Assembly (NCBI GenBank): GCA_021234155.1
Contig: JAJEKV010000002.1
Location: 22,334,942-22,398,941 of the forward strand
Direction: 5' to 3'
DNA: 64,000 nt
DNA from: Isoetes taiwanensis
Taxonomy: Eukaryota > Streptophyta > Lycopodiopsida > Isoetales > Isoetaceae
Of this stretch, positions 45,336-56,128 are shown piece by piece. The translations under genes were made by a program, and so were the position numbers. Position 1 is the first letter of the stretch, and every line of letters begins with the position of its first letter. The notes beneath the pieces were generated by a model. The model was not told the DNA's origin. It worked only from the letters and a program-made list of their open reading frames with translations, and did no database searches.

Positions 45336-45532
45336 GGGTGCTTTCCCATGAATTGCAGACCTGAAAAAACCGTACTAAGGTCAAAAAACTGAGGCTCAGA
45401 ATTGTGTGGAGAATACTTTGTGACTCAAGGTCCTAAACCTGAATCAAGCAAGTAAGGCGCTCATGGGAACACCGGAGCCTTCGGCCTGACCTCAAGAAAA
45501 TCTCCGGGTTTTAGTCCCATGGGAAAGCACCC
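45336..45532. mobile_element. Tourist-like MITE (197 bp)
   Basis: Termini GGGTGCTTTCCCATG and its inverse CATGGGAAAGCACCC are flanked by TAA on both sides (45333-45335 and 45533-45535). A 3-bp TAA duplication with GGG-starting inverted repeats is typical of PIF/Harbinger (Tourist) MITEs. No coding sequence. It is nested in the 3.7-kb element. Confidence 0.85.
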
Positions 45533-45920
45533 TAAGGCGCAGCCGCAGCGCCTCGAAATGAAAGTCTGATACAAAGCTTCAACCTACACATTCAAATTTT
45601 GAAATGTAGAAGGCGGGAAGCTTGTATGGCCATGGCCTCTAAATGAAAATAGCACAAGACAAGAATCGGTGACGCGCACGCTTGGTATCTGACAAACCAA
45701 GAGACACCGTCATGAGTTGCCGGTATGCTATAATGCAAGTGGCTTTTTAGAAGCGCCACGTGTTGCATCAGTCTGTCTGCCAACCAACAGAATTAAATAC
45801 ATATGGCGCCATGAATGCGCGATCCCCCTTATTCCTAGGTGGCATAGGAAAAAAGGAGCGGAAATATGACGTGGAATGGCTGATAGGAGGCCATTTTGAG
45901 ACCCCAAATCCGCCCTAATG

Positions 45921-46100
45921 GTACCTGCAAAACTCAAAACGCATCACTAGCGCACGATTGTGGGCATTGTATGGGTTATGAAGACAAATCATTGTCTTTC
46001 CATTTCAGAATATATGCACGTTGCAATTGGCCCTAACATACTTGATGCATTTTAGGGTTAACAATCCTCATTAGACCAATATATTAAGTTAGTTATTCTG
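45921..46100 (+). repeat. R1 repeat fragment
   Basis: Begins with the R1 junction variant GTACCTGCAAAACTCAAAA and continues through GGCCCTAACATACTTGATGC to GTTAGTTATTC. There it is cut by the mannanase-derived fragment. Confidence 0.75.
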
Positions 46101-46745
46101 TCTTTGAAGGCCCATGTTCTTGCCACATTCAGCCCAACACCTGCTACTTGTTTCATAAACTTGCTCACAATGCTTTGGTTTTGGGCTGCAATATAAGCCA
46201 TCCAATATGCATTGAATCCATTCACGTAGAATGGAGATCCCCCTGCTGTAAATGTGGTGGAACCTGCCTTCACAAAAATCGCCATCAACAGACCCGCCAT
46301 AGCTCGGCATAAGAATGAAGAAGAAAATGGAGATTGAGATTAAAAATTGAGGACCCATCTAGTTACAATGAGGAGCAGATTCTTAACTACTGGATTCAAA
46401 TCTTGGTTCATGTTCATGGCTTGGATCATTTTTATAGCAACAGATGAGCATCGAATCAAGATTATGGCCCAAATTTAGCCATCGACGTTTCAGACATGAT
46501 TTTGCCCCCGCTAAATTGCCTAAAGTCTGATCAGCGAAATTGTTGGTAATTGCTTCCGTTTCGACTGTTAGATGCCTACAAATGCGCACTTTGTTCGAAC
46601 CTTTCAGTAACCAAAAAACGATCAATAACCTTACCGGACATGAATGTTACTATCTAAATTTGCAATAAATTTCCAATAGATTTTCTTGCCCTATAATTAA
46701 TTGTGCAAAATTTCCTATGTGGTAGATAGTGCAAATATTTCATTG
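46101..46745 (-). pseudogene. Mannanase promoter and exon-1 fragment (copy B)
   Basis: A close copy of 32490-33110. The minus-strand frame starts at 46358 and gives the signal peptide and MPSYGGSVDGDF. An extra A (CACAAAAATCGCC here, CACAAAATTGCC in the gene) then shifts the frame. The other frame continues VKAGSTTFTAGGSPFYVNGF as far as ARTWAFKD, where the copy ends inside exon 1 at 46101. The TATA region (about 46430) is kept. As in the intact gene, the upstream side runs directly into an R1 repeat, so promoter and R1 were copied together. It cannot make an enzyme. Confidence 0.88.
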
Positions 46746-47122
46746 CAAAAGAAATTAAATTTATACTAGAACTCAAACTCATGAGCACTAGCGCACAACT
46801 GCGCACATTGTATGGGTTATAAAGACAAATGATTGTCTTTCCATTTCAAAATACATGCAGTCATGTTGTTGGAATGGCATCGGCTTGTGGAGTTCGGATA
46901 GCACGATCACATTGCAATTGGCCCTAACATATTTGATGCATTTTAGAGTTAACTATCTTCATGAGACCAATGAATTAGGTTAGCTATTCCATGCTTGGCA
47001 ATGATCTACACGGCCAATAGCACGATGACTTATGTGACCGATAGCCTAACAGATATTCCTTCCCGACAAATGGTCGTCCAATAGGCACCTCCACAACTGT
47101 GCACATTGTATGGCTTATAAAG
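46745..47122 (+). repeat. R1 repeat copy d and start of copy e
   Basis: One complete R1 unit is followed by the start of the next (CAACTGTGCACATTGTATGG). The latter is interrupted at ATAAAG by transposon copy 2 and resumes at 54252. Confidence 0.8.
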
Positions 47123-47415
47123 GGGTGCTTTTTTTATTGACCTACTCAAAAAATCATGTCGCGACATTGGTGCTGGTAAGGTGCTGATACCCGTCATAAA
47201 ATTTTTTCGACCGCCCTTCACGTTTCGTCAAGCACTTCACCCGCCATAGCCAGCCTTGAGCGGGAGTCAAGATCCATCATTCCTGCTATTTTTGGCCAAG
47301 TCATCGATCCCGAAATTTTAGTTTGCAATCTCCAATTCGAATTGGAATTTCCCCGCCCAAATCAAATGCTGCACCTTCAGAATTATGCTGTTTCAGCGTT
47401 TCTTGAAGCACAACT

Positions 47416-50400
47416 ATGGTTCTTGAGTTGAGAGATGAATTCCTTGCTTCTGTGTCCAGGCATTGTGCGCAATTTGATGCCCGGGGATTGCTGGCGGGCA
47501 TGCAAGAGTTCATCAACAATTCCAAGCGATTTCTGGAGTGCTGTTCACAATTTGCAGAAAATTACCTTGAAGAATCACCTACACAAATCGAAGCTGGTAC
47601 TCACATTGAAACAGTGGATTTCACAAGGAATGAAGAAACTACATTTGAAGACGAAAATTCAGATCAAGAATTTCATCATGAAGATGAAAGACCAGGTATT
47701 CCTTGTTAAATGCCTCTGCTATTAAATTGGTGAATTTTTTTGTTCTAAATTGCTGACTGATGTAATGTAATCGCTTTCAAAGGAAAAGATTTCATTCAAT
47801 GGTGCTGAATTTATGGACTTTGAACATGATTTCAACATGTCGAGTATGCAATTTAAATTTGTTACTTGGTTTATAAAAAGTAAACTGACATGCTAAAAAT
47901 ACAGGAGAATATGGTGGAATATCAAATGAGGATGATGAAGTTATGGATGTTGGCAATGCTGTAGAGGTTGGATCTGACTGTCATAATACAGGTACTTGCT
48001 ATAATAGAGGTATTTGCATTGATAAATTTCGCTCGATTTGTAGTTAGAATTGCGCGGTGCTTGCAAACCAAGAGAATTATGAAACCGCTTTCAAAAAAGA
48101 CAGTCGAAATCGAGGATTCAAAGACGTAAAAAAAAAAGAGAAGTGGATGCTGCAACTGGCAATTTAGGTGCAGTTGCAAATATGCTACCTTGTTGGTAAG
48201 AAAGGTTCTTTCAGCAGGTTGGAAGAAAAGAAAGTTGTCAAAAGAATTAGGCAAGCTTGTGAACGAATTGTGTGAGAATGCTACATCCAAGAAAGAGTGG
48301 AAATTCTAGGGGTGCTAGAAAGTGGATACCGAACTAGATCTCTCAAACAAAGAAAGAATTAAACACAATGAAAACAATCATTAACAATTTGAGGGAGTCT
48401 TTTGCAGCTCATAAGTATTCAAAAAAATACGATGTGTGGAGAGCAAGAAGTGCCTTTGCAATGACTTTTACAAATAATGGTGAAACTAACAAGTCCGCTT
48501 TTGCCGTGCAAATGAATCAAATAGGAAGATTGTGTCATTCTGAAGAAATAGAAGATTGGTCAAGAGCATGGTAGTGGACCATGGTCCATGTTCAAGAAGA
48601 ATACTAGATTTGATGAGACTCTCTTATGATGAGAGGAAGCTAATAGTTGACTTTTGGAGAGATAACACACGAGTGTCTCCATGCAAGAAACATGTTATAA
48701 GGATTAGAGTGGTCAAGGATTCAAGATCATGCATCCATTACACTTCATGGAGGATACTCAAAGTTAGTTTGATTGCACATGCCGGATGTTGTTACAATTC
48801 TTTGTAATTGGCCGTAATTCTCACTGTAATTGCTTTAATTGTCAGAATTCTTGTGTCCTGCTTTTGCAGGTTTCATTTTACCGTTTGAGAAGGGAGTATC
48901 CTAAGTTTGAGGTTTCTTTCTCAAGATTTCATGCCTTGAAACCCCTTTATGTCGAAAGTAAAGGACGACGAGAGACGGTCTTTGTTGTGTGTATCATATG
49001 AGAGCAGATTTTATTCGACTTGCAATGAACAAAGTAAGACATGATGAAAAAATTCATGGTCCAAATTGTAAATGCACGCGTGTGAAGTTTGTGGTCCCGA
49101 CCAACATGCATGGCAAGGAAGAGCACCTATGCTTCAACAAGTGAGCTTTGGAGGTCTCTTATTTGTCCAAGAGATGAAAGTGAAGAATGGTATGCACATG
49201 ACCCGCCTAACTCTCAAGTGCAATAGTTGTGGACCTAGCAAGCTGCCAACATGTCCAAAAGAAGTGAATTTCAAAAATGGTGTGCGGTGGAGTGGAAGAC
49301 ATATGACAAGGTACTAAGATTGTTGCTTGCTTTTTTATGCTTCATTATGGTGTAGCTTTATTTTTTATTTCAGATTTGTTGTAGATATATGAATCAGAGA
49401 AGAACCCGATGGCAAAGGTGGTTATAAGCCGGAAAAAAACCAAATCACTAAACCGGTTTTACAAGACCACAAGTGTTTGCTGATATTTTCCGAAATGCTA
49501 GAACAAAGGTTTGAAAAGAATTCATTCCACACAACTATGAGGCTAGATGGCGTGGCGTGCAATTCAAGGAGTGTTTGGAAACATTTCCAAAGGATGCAAT
49601 AGTTTCGATGATTGATTTTGCTGAAAATTACAGCTTCAAAATTCAGCAAGAAATTTAGAGTCCGGTGCATTGAAGGAATGATCGCACACAATTTTAGTGC
49701 ATATATCATATAGACATGCCACAAAAAGTGATGACCCTAAATTGGATGAAGATGAGAGAAGAATCATCAAAGAAACTCACTTCTACATTTCGGATGACGG
49801 GGAACATGACACTTTGTTTATGCAACATTGTTTGAACAAATCATGCAAAGATTTTTGTCCAAAAAACAAATCAAGTACACAAGAGACACATTGTTTGGTC
49901 CGATGGATGTTCTAGCCAAATGGAAAGGAAGTAGAACATTTTACTTTCTAGGAATAAATTATCAAACTAGTGGCATCCCAATAACTTGGAATTATTTTGC
50001 TTCTTATCATGGGAAAGGTAACTTTCATTTTCAAGCACCTAGAGTTAATGTTCATTTCCAGCACTAATCTGATAGAGAAACAAGTGAACATGATGGTGCC
50101 TGAGCTGTCATTAAGAGAGCCCTAACTCATGAGATGTTAAAACGAAATTCATTGCCACTTAGAAATGCACATGATGTAGTGGTTTTTGCAAAAAACATTT
50201 CGGTGACAACATCACAATGGAAGGCAAGGGCATATAATCTGTGTGTCTTTGAACTGCTATTTTTTATACATTCCAATTTGCCGAGCTTGTGAATGCTTGT
50301 GTTTGATGATTTTTTTGGGAAGTTGGCATAGGAGATGTTGATAGAAGTGAGAGGTATGATTGTGCAACTCTATCTGGCTCTAGCAAATTTCATTCCATCA

Positions 50401-51055
50401 GGCCTACTCAAAGAACTGACCCGACTCAAGTTGCACATATGAACTTCACTTGTTTCTGCCATAACTGGCCGGTTAGGGAAATATGCAAAGTGTCCCTACA
50501 TTGCTAGAATAGGCACGTGGTCATACTCAATTAAAACCCGTGGGTGCCGACTATGTTGAGGAAGTTGTTGAAGGCCCCTGTTTTTGAAGGAGATCATGAG
50601 TGGAAATCGATATCATTGTTTGTTGGAGATAACTTTGTCATGTCAATGCCGAGCCTAACAACAAAGAAAAAGTAGACTTTTATATTTTAAAATGCACTAG
50701 AACAAAGCATGTTATAGAGAAAGCATACAAGGATCCTTGGGGGCAAAAGTTTGGTAGGAATGAAGTAGTTGTCACTGGAAAATATTACAAGTTGATTAAT
50801 GGTAACTTGTATGAATTGCTAGAACATGAGCCAGAGTGTATGTATACCCATTTGGTTCTGGCTGTTAATTTTGATATGACCAGATTGAGGAACAACCTGT
50901 TTCAGCTCCCTGACATAGTGGAAGATCAAATTATGGATAGCTTGCATCAAAGCACATCCATTTATGCTCAAGAAGTTTTAGAGTCTAAAGGAAATGATCT
51001 GAAAGGAAAGAAGAAATCAAAAGCAAAAGCAGCAAAAGGCAAAGATGCTTTGTGA
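47416..51055 (+). pseudogene. Transposase-like gene of copy 2 (DDD-type candidate)
   Basis: Several exons. The N-terminal acidic part (MVLELRDEFLASVSRHC, from 47416) is followed by a basic region. Later blocks are SYDERKLIVDFWRDNTRVS (48624), RFHALKPLYVE (48930), SELWRSL (49145), a Cys pair CNSCGPSKLPTC (about 49220) and WKTYDKV. Then come three blocks with candidate catalytic acids: IDFAENY (Asp near 49614), VWSDGC (Asp at 49902) and EHDGA (Asp at 50092), with YFASYHGKG between the last two. The C-terminus (YELLEHEPEC to KSKAKAAKGKDAL) is basic. Related blocks occur in unnamed transposase-like proteins of animals. Stops and frameshifts (one between SDGC and HGKG, a TGA after EHDGA) indicate an inactive gene. 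Confidence 0.7.
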
Positions 51056-51059
51056 TTCA

Positions 51060-51790
51060 AATACTTAACCTTAGACCAATTTGTAAATTGTGAAACATAT
51101 TGTAAATTGTAAATCATATTGTAAATTTGTTGTCAAATATGTTGTCATAGTTCATATGTAATCAAACTGGTTGTCAATCATAACCATAAATATATTGGTT
51201 GTAAACATAAACAATCATATTGGTTTTCAATCATAAACATAAACATGTAAACCATAAACATGTAAACATAAACATGTCAACCATAAACATGTAAACAATC
51301 ATATTTGTTGTCAATCATAAACAATCATAAACAAATATGTAACCATAAACAATAATATGTAAACAATCATATGCTAGATAGCTATCAATCATAAACCTTA
51401 TATTCATGTACACCTTATATTCATAAACCTTATTCATTGCTATTCTTCATATGTAAACCTTATTCATAAACCTTATTCATTGCTATTCTTCATATCATAT
51501 AGACCTTATTCATAAACCTTATTCATTACTATTCCTATTATACATAAACCTATTGCTATTCATATGTAAACCTTATACATAAACCTTATGTAAACCTTAT
51601 GTAAACCTTATTCATATGTAAACCTTATGTAAACCTTATTCATATGTAAACCTTATGTAAACCTTATTCATATGTAAACCTTATATTAATGTAAACCTTC
51701 TACATGTAAAAACCTAATGTAAAACTTATGTAAAACTTATATTCCATAATGCAAACCTTATATTAGTGTAAACCTTGCTATTACATAAAT
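51060..51790 (+). repeat. AT-rich minisatellite between the convergent genes
   Basis: Irregular tandem copies of ATAAACATGTAAACAT (first half) and TAAACCTTATTCATATG (second half) separate the transposase stop from the accessory gene. Unit length drifts, so this is a degenerate minisatellite. Copies 1 and 3 lack an equivalent. Confidence 0.8.
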
Positions 51791-52574
51791 ATACAAAAAA
51801 CATGTCAACACTATGGAACAAAATTGTGTTGCATGTATACAAGATCCACATAATATTTAAAAAAAAAAAACATCCTCATAATATCCTCCTGGTAGATGCT
51901 GATAAGATGCTTGGTAGATGCTGAGAGACTGCTAAATTCCAGAAAGTCTTGCCTTTTTAAAAGCAAGATAATTTTCCTCCAGTGTACCACCTGGAAGGAT
52001 TTCTTCTTCATTCTCCTCCCCTTTATCCCGTGATAAATCTGCTCCTATATCCCCGTGATAAATCTGCTCCTATATCCTCTTCAAAGATCATTGTTCTTTA
52101 CATCTCCAAAGATCTTGATCTTCTATAGGCTCCAACCTTGCATCTTCAAAGAAGCTTTCCACAAAGAATGTTAGACACATTTCCTGCAACAAGAAATCAA
52201 TATTTAGTACAACTAAATTGAACATGGACTACTATTCAAAATTTCGATTAGACTTACCATTTTTCTTCAGTGCTCCAAGCTTGGTTCTTGCAAGGGTCTT
52301 CTTGTCCGCAGTTGTCCAAAGGTCTTTGGCGGGTCTTCTTATCTGCCGGGTTGTCCAAAGGTGGGGGGGGTCTTCTTGTCCAAGATTAATTTAAAATTAA
52401 TGTAACTTAAAGAGAAGTTATAATACTAAAACTAAATGTGTACCTTTTATGGGAGATATGTGAGCAAATTTAATGACTCAAATTTGTCAATATCTATAAC
52501 TGTTCAAATAGAATTGAAGTTAGCACAAAACAAATACATTACAAGATACATTGAACAAGAATACTTACTTGCAA
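51791..52574. other. Intergenic part of transposon copy 2
   Basis: AT-rich, with a local direct repeat around 52028-52080 (GTGATAAATCTGCTCCTATA twice) and another around 52305-52380 (GGTCTTCTT.TC, TTGTCCAAAGGT). It may include 3' exons or UTR of the accessory gene, which I could not define. Confidence 0.45.
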
Positions 52575-53900
52575 CAGGTTTCGAGTCTTTCTTGGTGCTG
52601 GCCCTTGTCTTCCTTTTCTTAATTTTTGCGAAATTTTTCGCTTTAAATTCAAAGACTTGCAGTTTATTCTACAAAGTGGTGTTTGCTTTCAACTTCATCC
52701 TTCTCGCTTCTTATCTTCATCACTTTGTTTGCATTTTCAGTTTCTTCTTCATCTTCATAGTTAGAGTCCTCTTCAATCACAATATCAATTCTTTGAATCC
52801 CAGCACTGCAAAATGTTGCTTGGGACTTCCTCTCCACAACAGGAACCACACAAAGGCATAGTTTTCAAAGACAGGTTGAAAAGCAAAACACATGGTACTT
52901 ATGTCCACATTGGTTTATTTTAACAAACAGGTCATATTCTTGAGGAAAACAAAGGCCACATGCCTGACATACATCAGTAGTTAGCAAAGGCAAAGAATAC
53001 ACACCCATACCCAACTCCATCCGAGCTTTGGTGCTTTCACTATCTTGCTGCATGGCTGAAATATGCTTAGCCTTTGCATGCCACTTAGCCATTGATTCCT
53101 CAAAGGTATCTATTTCATCCTTCAGCAAAGAAATTTCTTTACGAATGTGTTCTTCCCCTTTAGAATCTATTTTCAGAAGTGCTGACTCCAAAAGCTCTCG
53201 CATAACTTCTTCATCATTCTTTAGTTTTGCAATAGCATCAACTTCTTCTGGAAAATCACGTTCAAGGTCTTCTCTGGACTTCTGCTTGGCCTCTATATTT
53301 TCATATATAGCTTTGCAAGCTATGTCCGCTCCAAAGAATAGCACCTTCTTTCCTCAACAAAGACTCTTGTTTTGATAATAGCAACTCCTCTGCATCTCTC
53401 TTCATCTCAAAGAAGCTTACCCAAGTGATCCAAAAAATAAGTTGCTATTCAAAACAAGAGCTGCTGGTCTCTCCCTTAGAAATCTGGCGCTCAGATGTTC
53501 GATAAGCTTCTGCAGCAAAACTAGCCCAGTTCACTTTGAATTGCCCAGGGGTTGACAAAGCTCGTTGGGTATTACTCCAAGCAAAAGCTCGAGCAAAGGT
53601 TACCCTAACCTCATTGTTGGTAGGCTTGCTTTTTCGATAAATCCTTTCCAAAGAGGTCATGCGGACGCGGTGGCGAACCGGGGGCCTAACAAATTTTAAA
53701 TTTATCTTTCCTTTCCGAAGTGGGCACGCTGCCGGACTTCAAGAAAATCACGCGGCCGGAAACATCCTTCGCCTTCAAATCCTTTGGCTTCTTCCCTTCA
53801 TTACACAAACCTCTGTTTGTGTGAAATTCATACTCGCCTTGCGAAAAGCGGCTCCGATAACATCAAACAAACTTTTTTAGTTCAATATCGGTAGATAAAG
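52575..53900 (-). pseudogene. Accessory gene of the two-gene transposon, copy 2
   Basis: Read on the minus strand: RKGKINLKFV (about 53700), then KSKPTNNEVRVTFARAFAWS (53630-53570) and FKVNWASF. A predicted coiled coil follows (about 53330-53060), ending MAKWHAKAKHISAMQQ. Next is a Cys/His cluster CQACGLCFPQEYDLFV...CGHKYHVFCF..C (52970-52870), like a RING or PHD finger in spacing, and an acidic then basic tail (EEDSNYEDEEETEN, KKRKTRASTKK). The order is the same in copies 1 and 3. Such fingers often bind proteins or ubiquitin ligase partners, but the role here is unknown. Frame changes upstream of KPTNNEV and near the tail suggest decay. Confidence 0.65.
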
Positions 53901-54251
53901 AAAAATCATGAGAAATAGAGGGATTTTTACCTCACGGACTTCAATACCATAGCTAGAATCTTTGGAATTCCTAAGAGTAGCGTAATGAACCGAACTTCCC
54001 AACCCAATTACACTTTCAATTGAAAAATCAAAATCATAATCAAAATGATCACGATTCGAAAATCCCTAAATCGCACCTAATCAATTACGCCTGAAAAACT
54101 TTTTAGCCCCAGACACCTGCAAAAATGATGAAGGGCGCCCTTCAAAAATGATGAAGGGCGCCCTTCTTCCGTCGAAAAAGCTGAAAATAGGTCTTTGGCC
54201 GGTCTTCTTTGAGCGTCCGCTAAATTGGGTAGGTCAATAAAAAAAGCACCC

Positions 54252-54480
54252 AAAGACAAATGATTGTCTTTCGATTTCAGAATATATGCACATTGCAATT
54301 GTCCCTAACGTACTTGGTGCATTTTAGGGTTAACTATCTTCATTAGACCAATATATTAAGTTAGCTATTCCGTGCCTGGCAACAATCTACATGGCCAATA
54401 GCACGATGACTTATGTGACTGATAGTCCAACAAAGATTCCTTCCCGACAAATGGTCGTCCAATAGGCACCTCCAAAACTT
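54252..54480 (+). repeat. R1 repeat copy e, right part
   Basis: Resumes R1 immediately after the transposon: AAAGACAAATGATTGTCTTT to GTCCAATAGGCACCTCCAAA. With 47090-47122 it makes one normal R1 unit. Confidence 0.85.
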
Positions 54481-54965
54481 GGTCTCCGGTACTTTCCTAA
54501 GTTTGACTATAATTGCTTGCATGGGGATGCAAAAACCTTAAGCCACGTTCATCGCAAGAATGACTCGGTTGAGTGCATCAGATTTGTTATATAAGAAATT
54601 TATCATGGCGGCCAAGAACATTTATTTTGGTTCTAAATTTGTGGAGTTAGATGTGCCATTAATCTCCAGCATTTCATGAATTCCTCAGCTAAATTCGCAA
54701 AGGGTTGTCTCACTCTCCCTCCCTCCTTCCCTCCCTCCCTCCCTCCCTCCCTCCCTCCCTCCTTCCCTTCCTCTTTCTTGCTTTCTCTTTCAGCTTGTTG
54801 CCTTATGCAAATATAACATGCAATCGTGTCAATTTGGCAGCCCATCTGTTTTTGGGTTGCCCCTAGGGGGGCAAACCCTTGCTCATGTGGGTTTTCAGCA
54901 TATTTCAAGTATATGTTGGAATATGTTTAGAATATGCCGAAAACTGCTCCAAACCTTTGTTCATG
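54480..54965 (+). repeat. Composite repeat R4/R3 with (CCCT)n
   Basis: 54480-54600 is the inverse of 25825-25970. 54600-54860 is the inverse of 20720-20965 and includes a (CCCT)n microsatellite at about 54717-54772. 54870-54960 is R3, in the same orientation as at 21256. The CCCT array gives a spurious Gly/Glu-repeat frame on the minus strand. Confidence 0.75.
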
Positions 54966-56128
54966 TGGGTCAGCGAAAATTTAGTGGCCCCGGTGGGCCA
55001 TTTGGCCACAAATTACCGGTTCTGGCAAAATGTGGCGGCCGACATGAGTAGAATGCCTTACCTATGTACTACATGCAGATTCGCCATTTGTTGGCACTTC
55101 ATTGCCTATTACGACATTAGAATGGCCAATTAGATGTTTGCTAATTGGCGTGGTATCGGCTTTGGGGCCAATTTAGTCCCATGTGAGATCTGCATATGCT
55201 TATGGAATGGCCATTTAGGCCAGTTGGCCAAATCCCATAATGCCTAGTTTCGCCACATCCCAATTCATTAAGAGCGCTAAAGAAACACCTTATGAATCAA
55301 AACGGAAAAAATCATCTTAAAGAATTCGTAGATTAATATTCGAATGAATCGAAAATTGCAATTGCAACAAATATGCGAAGGGGATTCGTATTCATCGTCC
55401 AGGTTGATCCAAGGGTGCAGAAATAGCTAAAACTGAGTGTTCACCACTTATGGGGGCCAATATTAATAGAAATTCTTATTCCTAAATTTATTCACCAACT
55501 AAAAGAATCGCACTCTTTTGGAAAATCGAATGTTGAGGCAATTTTTTCGTAAAGACTCCGGCATCGGATTCTCCCTACCAGCAACAAGCAAAATTTTTCA
55601 AAGGAGCAGAAGTAAAATGCTGGAAACAAGGACGTCTGCAATCAGGTTAGATGCTCATTAGATTTAAAATGTTGAGCAAATAGAAGTGGTGACTGGATTA
55701 TTATGAACGGCATCATTTCTGTAAGATCTGTTTGTCTGAAGTTGTGTAGTAACAGAAATGATCTGTAAGCAGCAGAATAGTTTATTAAATTACGTAGTGA
55801 TTTGCTTGTGGCTTAGATAATTTCCGTTGATACAATAGGCTTAGTACAATGCTTAGTTCTTAGTGCAATATGCTTAATTCTAAGCGCTATGGTACATCAA
55901 AACTTGAAAGTAGAAGTGGTGGCAAATATTATACGAAGGAACTAATATATTAACTGGTTAAAATAGGTGGAATAAGTTAAGTGGTGCTGCTAGTGAAGTT
56001 CAGAGATAATACAATTTCAAGGTCAGAGATAATACAATTTCAAATATACTTTGAGAAAACAACTTACTATTGCTATTAAATGTGTTTGTTTTTGCAAAAA
56101 AGTTTGCAGATGAGAGCTAAGTTCAATC
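54966..56128. other. No recognisable gene
   Basis: Contains CACAAATTACCGGTTCTGGC and GGCCAATTTAGTCC-like words, but no protein block. A short direct repeat, GGTCAGAGATAATACAATTTC, occurs near 56000-56050. Confidence 0.45.

Larger units (their letters stand above)
42177..45920. mobile_element. 3.7-kb terminal-inverted-repeat element without coding capacity
   Basis: The left end, CATTAGGGCGGATTTAGGGT, and the reverse complement of the right end, CATTAGGGCGGATTTGGGGT, match. Both continue into CTCAAAATGGCC and, further in, ATTCCACGTCAT (right end: ATTCCACGTCATATTTC), so the inverted repeats are about 60-70 bp. The flanks GTCCAATAG and GTACCTGC rejoin to the normal R1 junction (GTCCAATAGGCACCTCC) with no target duplication. 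No transposase is seen inside. The element carries a tandem duplication, a possible LINE 3' end, the hairpin array and a Tourist-like MITE. Superfamily undecided. Confidence 0.75.
47123..54251. mobile_element. Two-gene DNA transposon, copy 2 (7.1 kb, both ends)
   Basis: Perfect 23-bp terminal inverted repeats begin GGGTGCTTTTTTTATTGACC. The target duplication is AAAG (47119-47122 and 54252-54255). Intact R1 repeats show the empty site ATAAAGACAAAT. The transposase gene runs rightward (47416-51055) and the accessory gene leftward (about 53900 to 52575), converging on a minisatellite. This is the best-preserved copy and should be the reference for the family. A 4-bp duplication and a large intron-containing DDD-type transposase recall Sola or Academ elements, but I cannot assign a superfamily by eye. 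Confidence 0.88.

Noticed and set aside
54633-54908. Gly/Glu/Arg repeat protein on the minus strand
   Set aside because: It is the translation of the (CCCT)n microsatellite.
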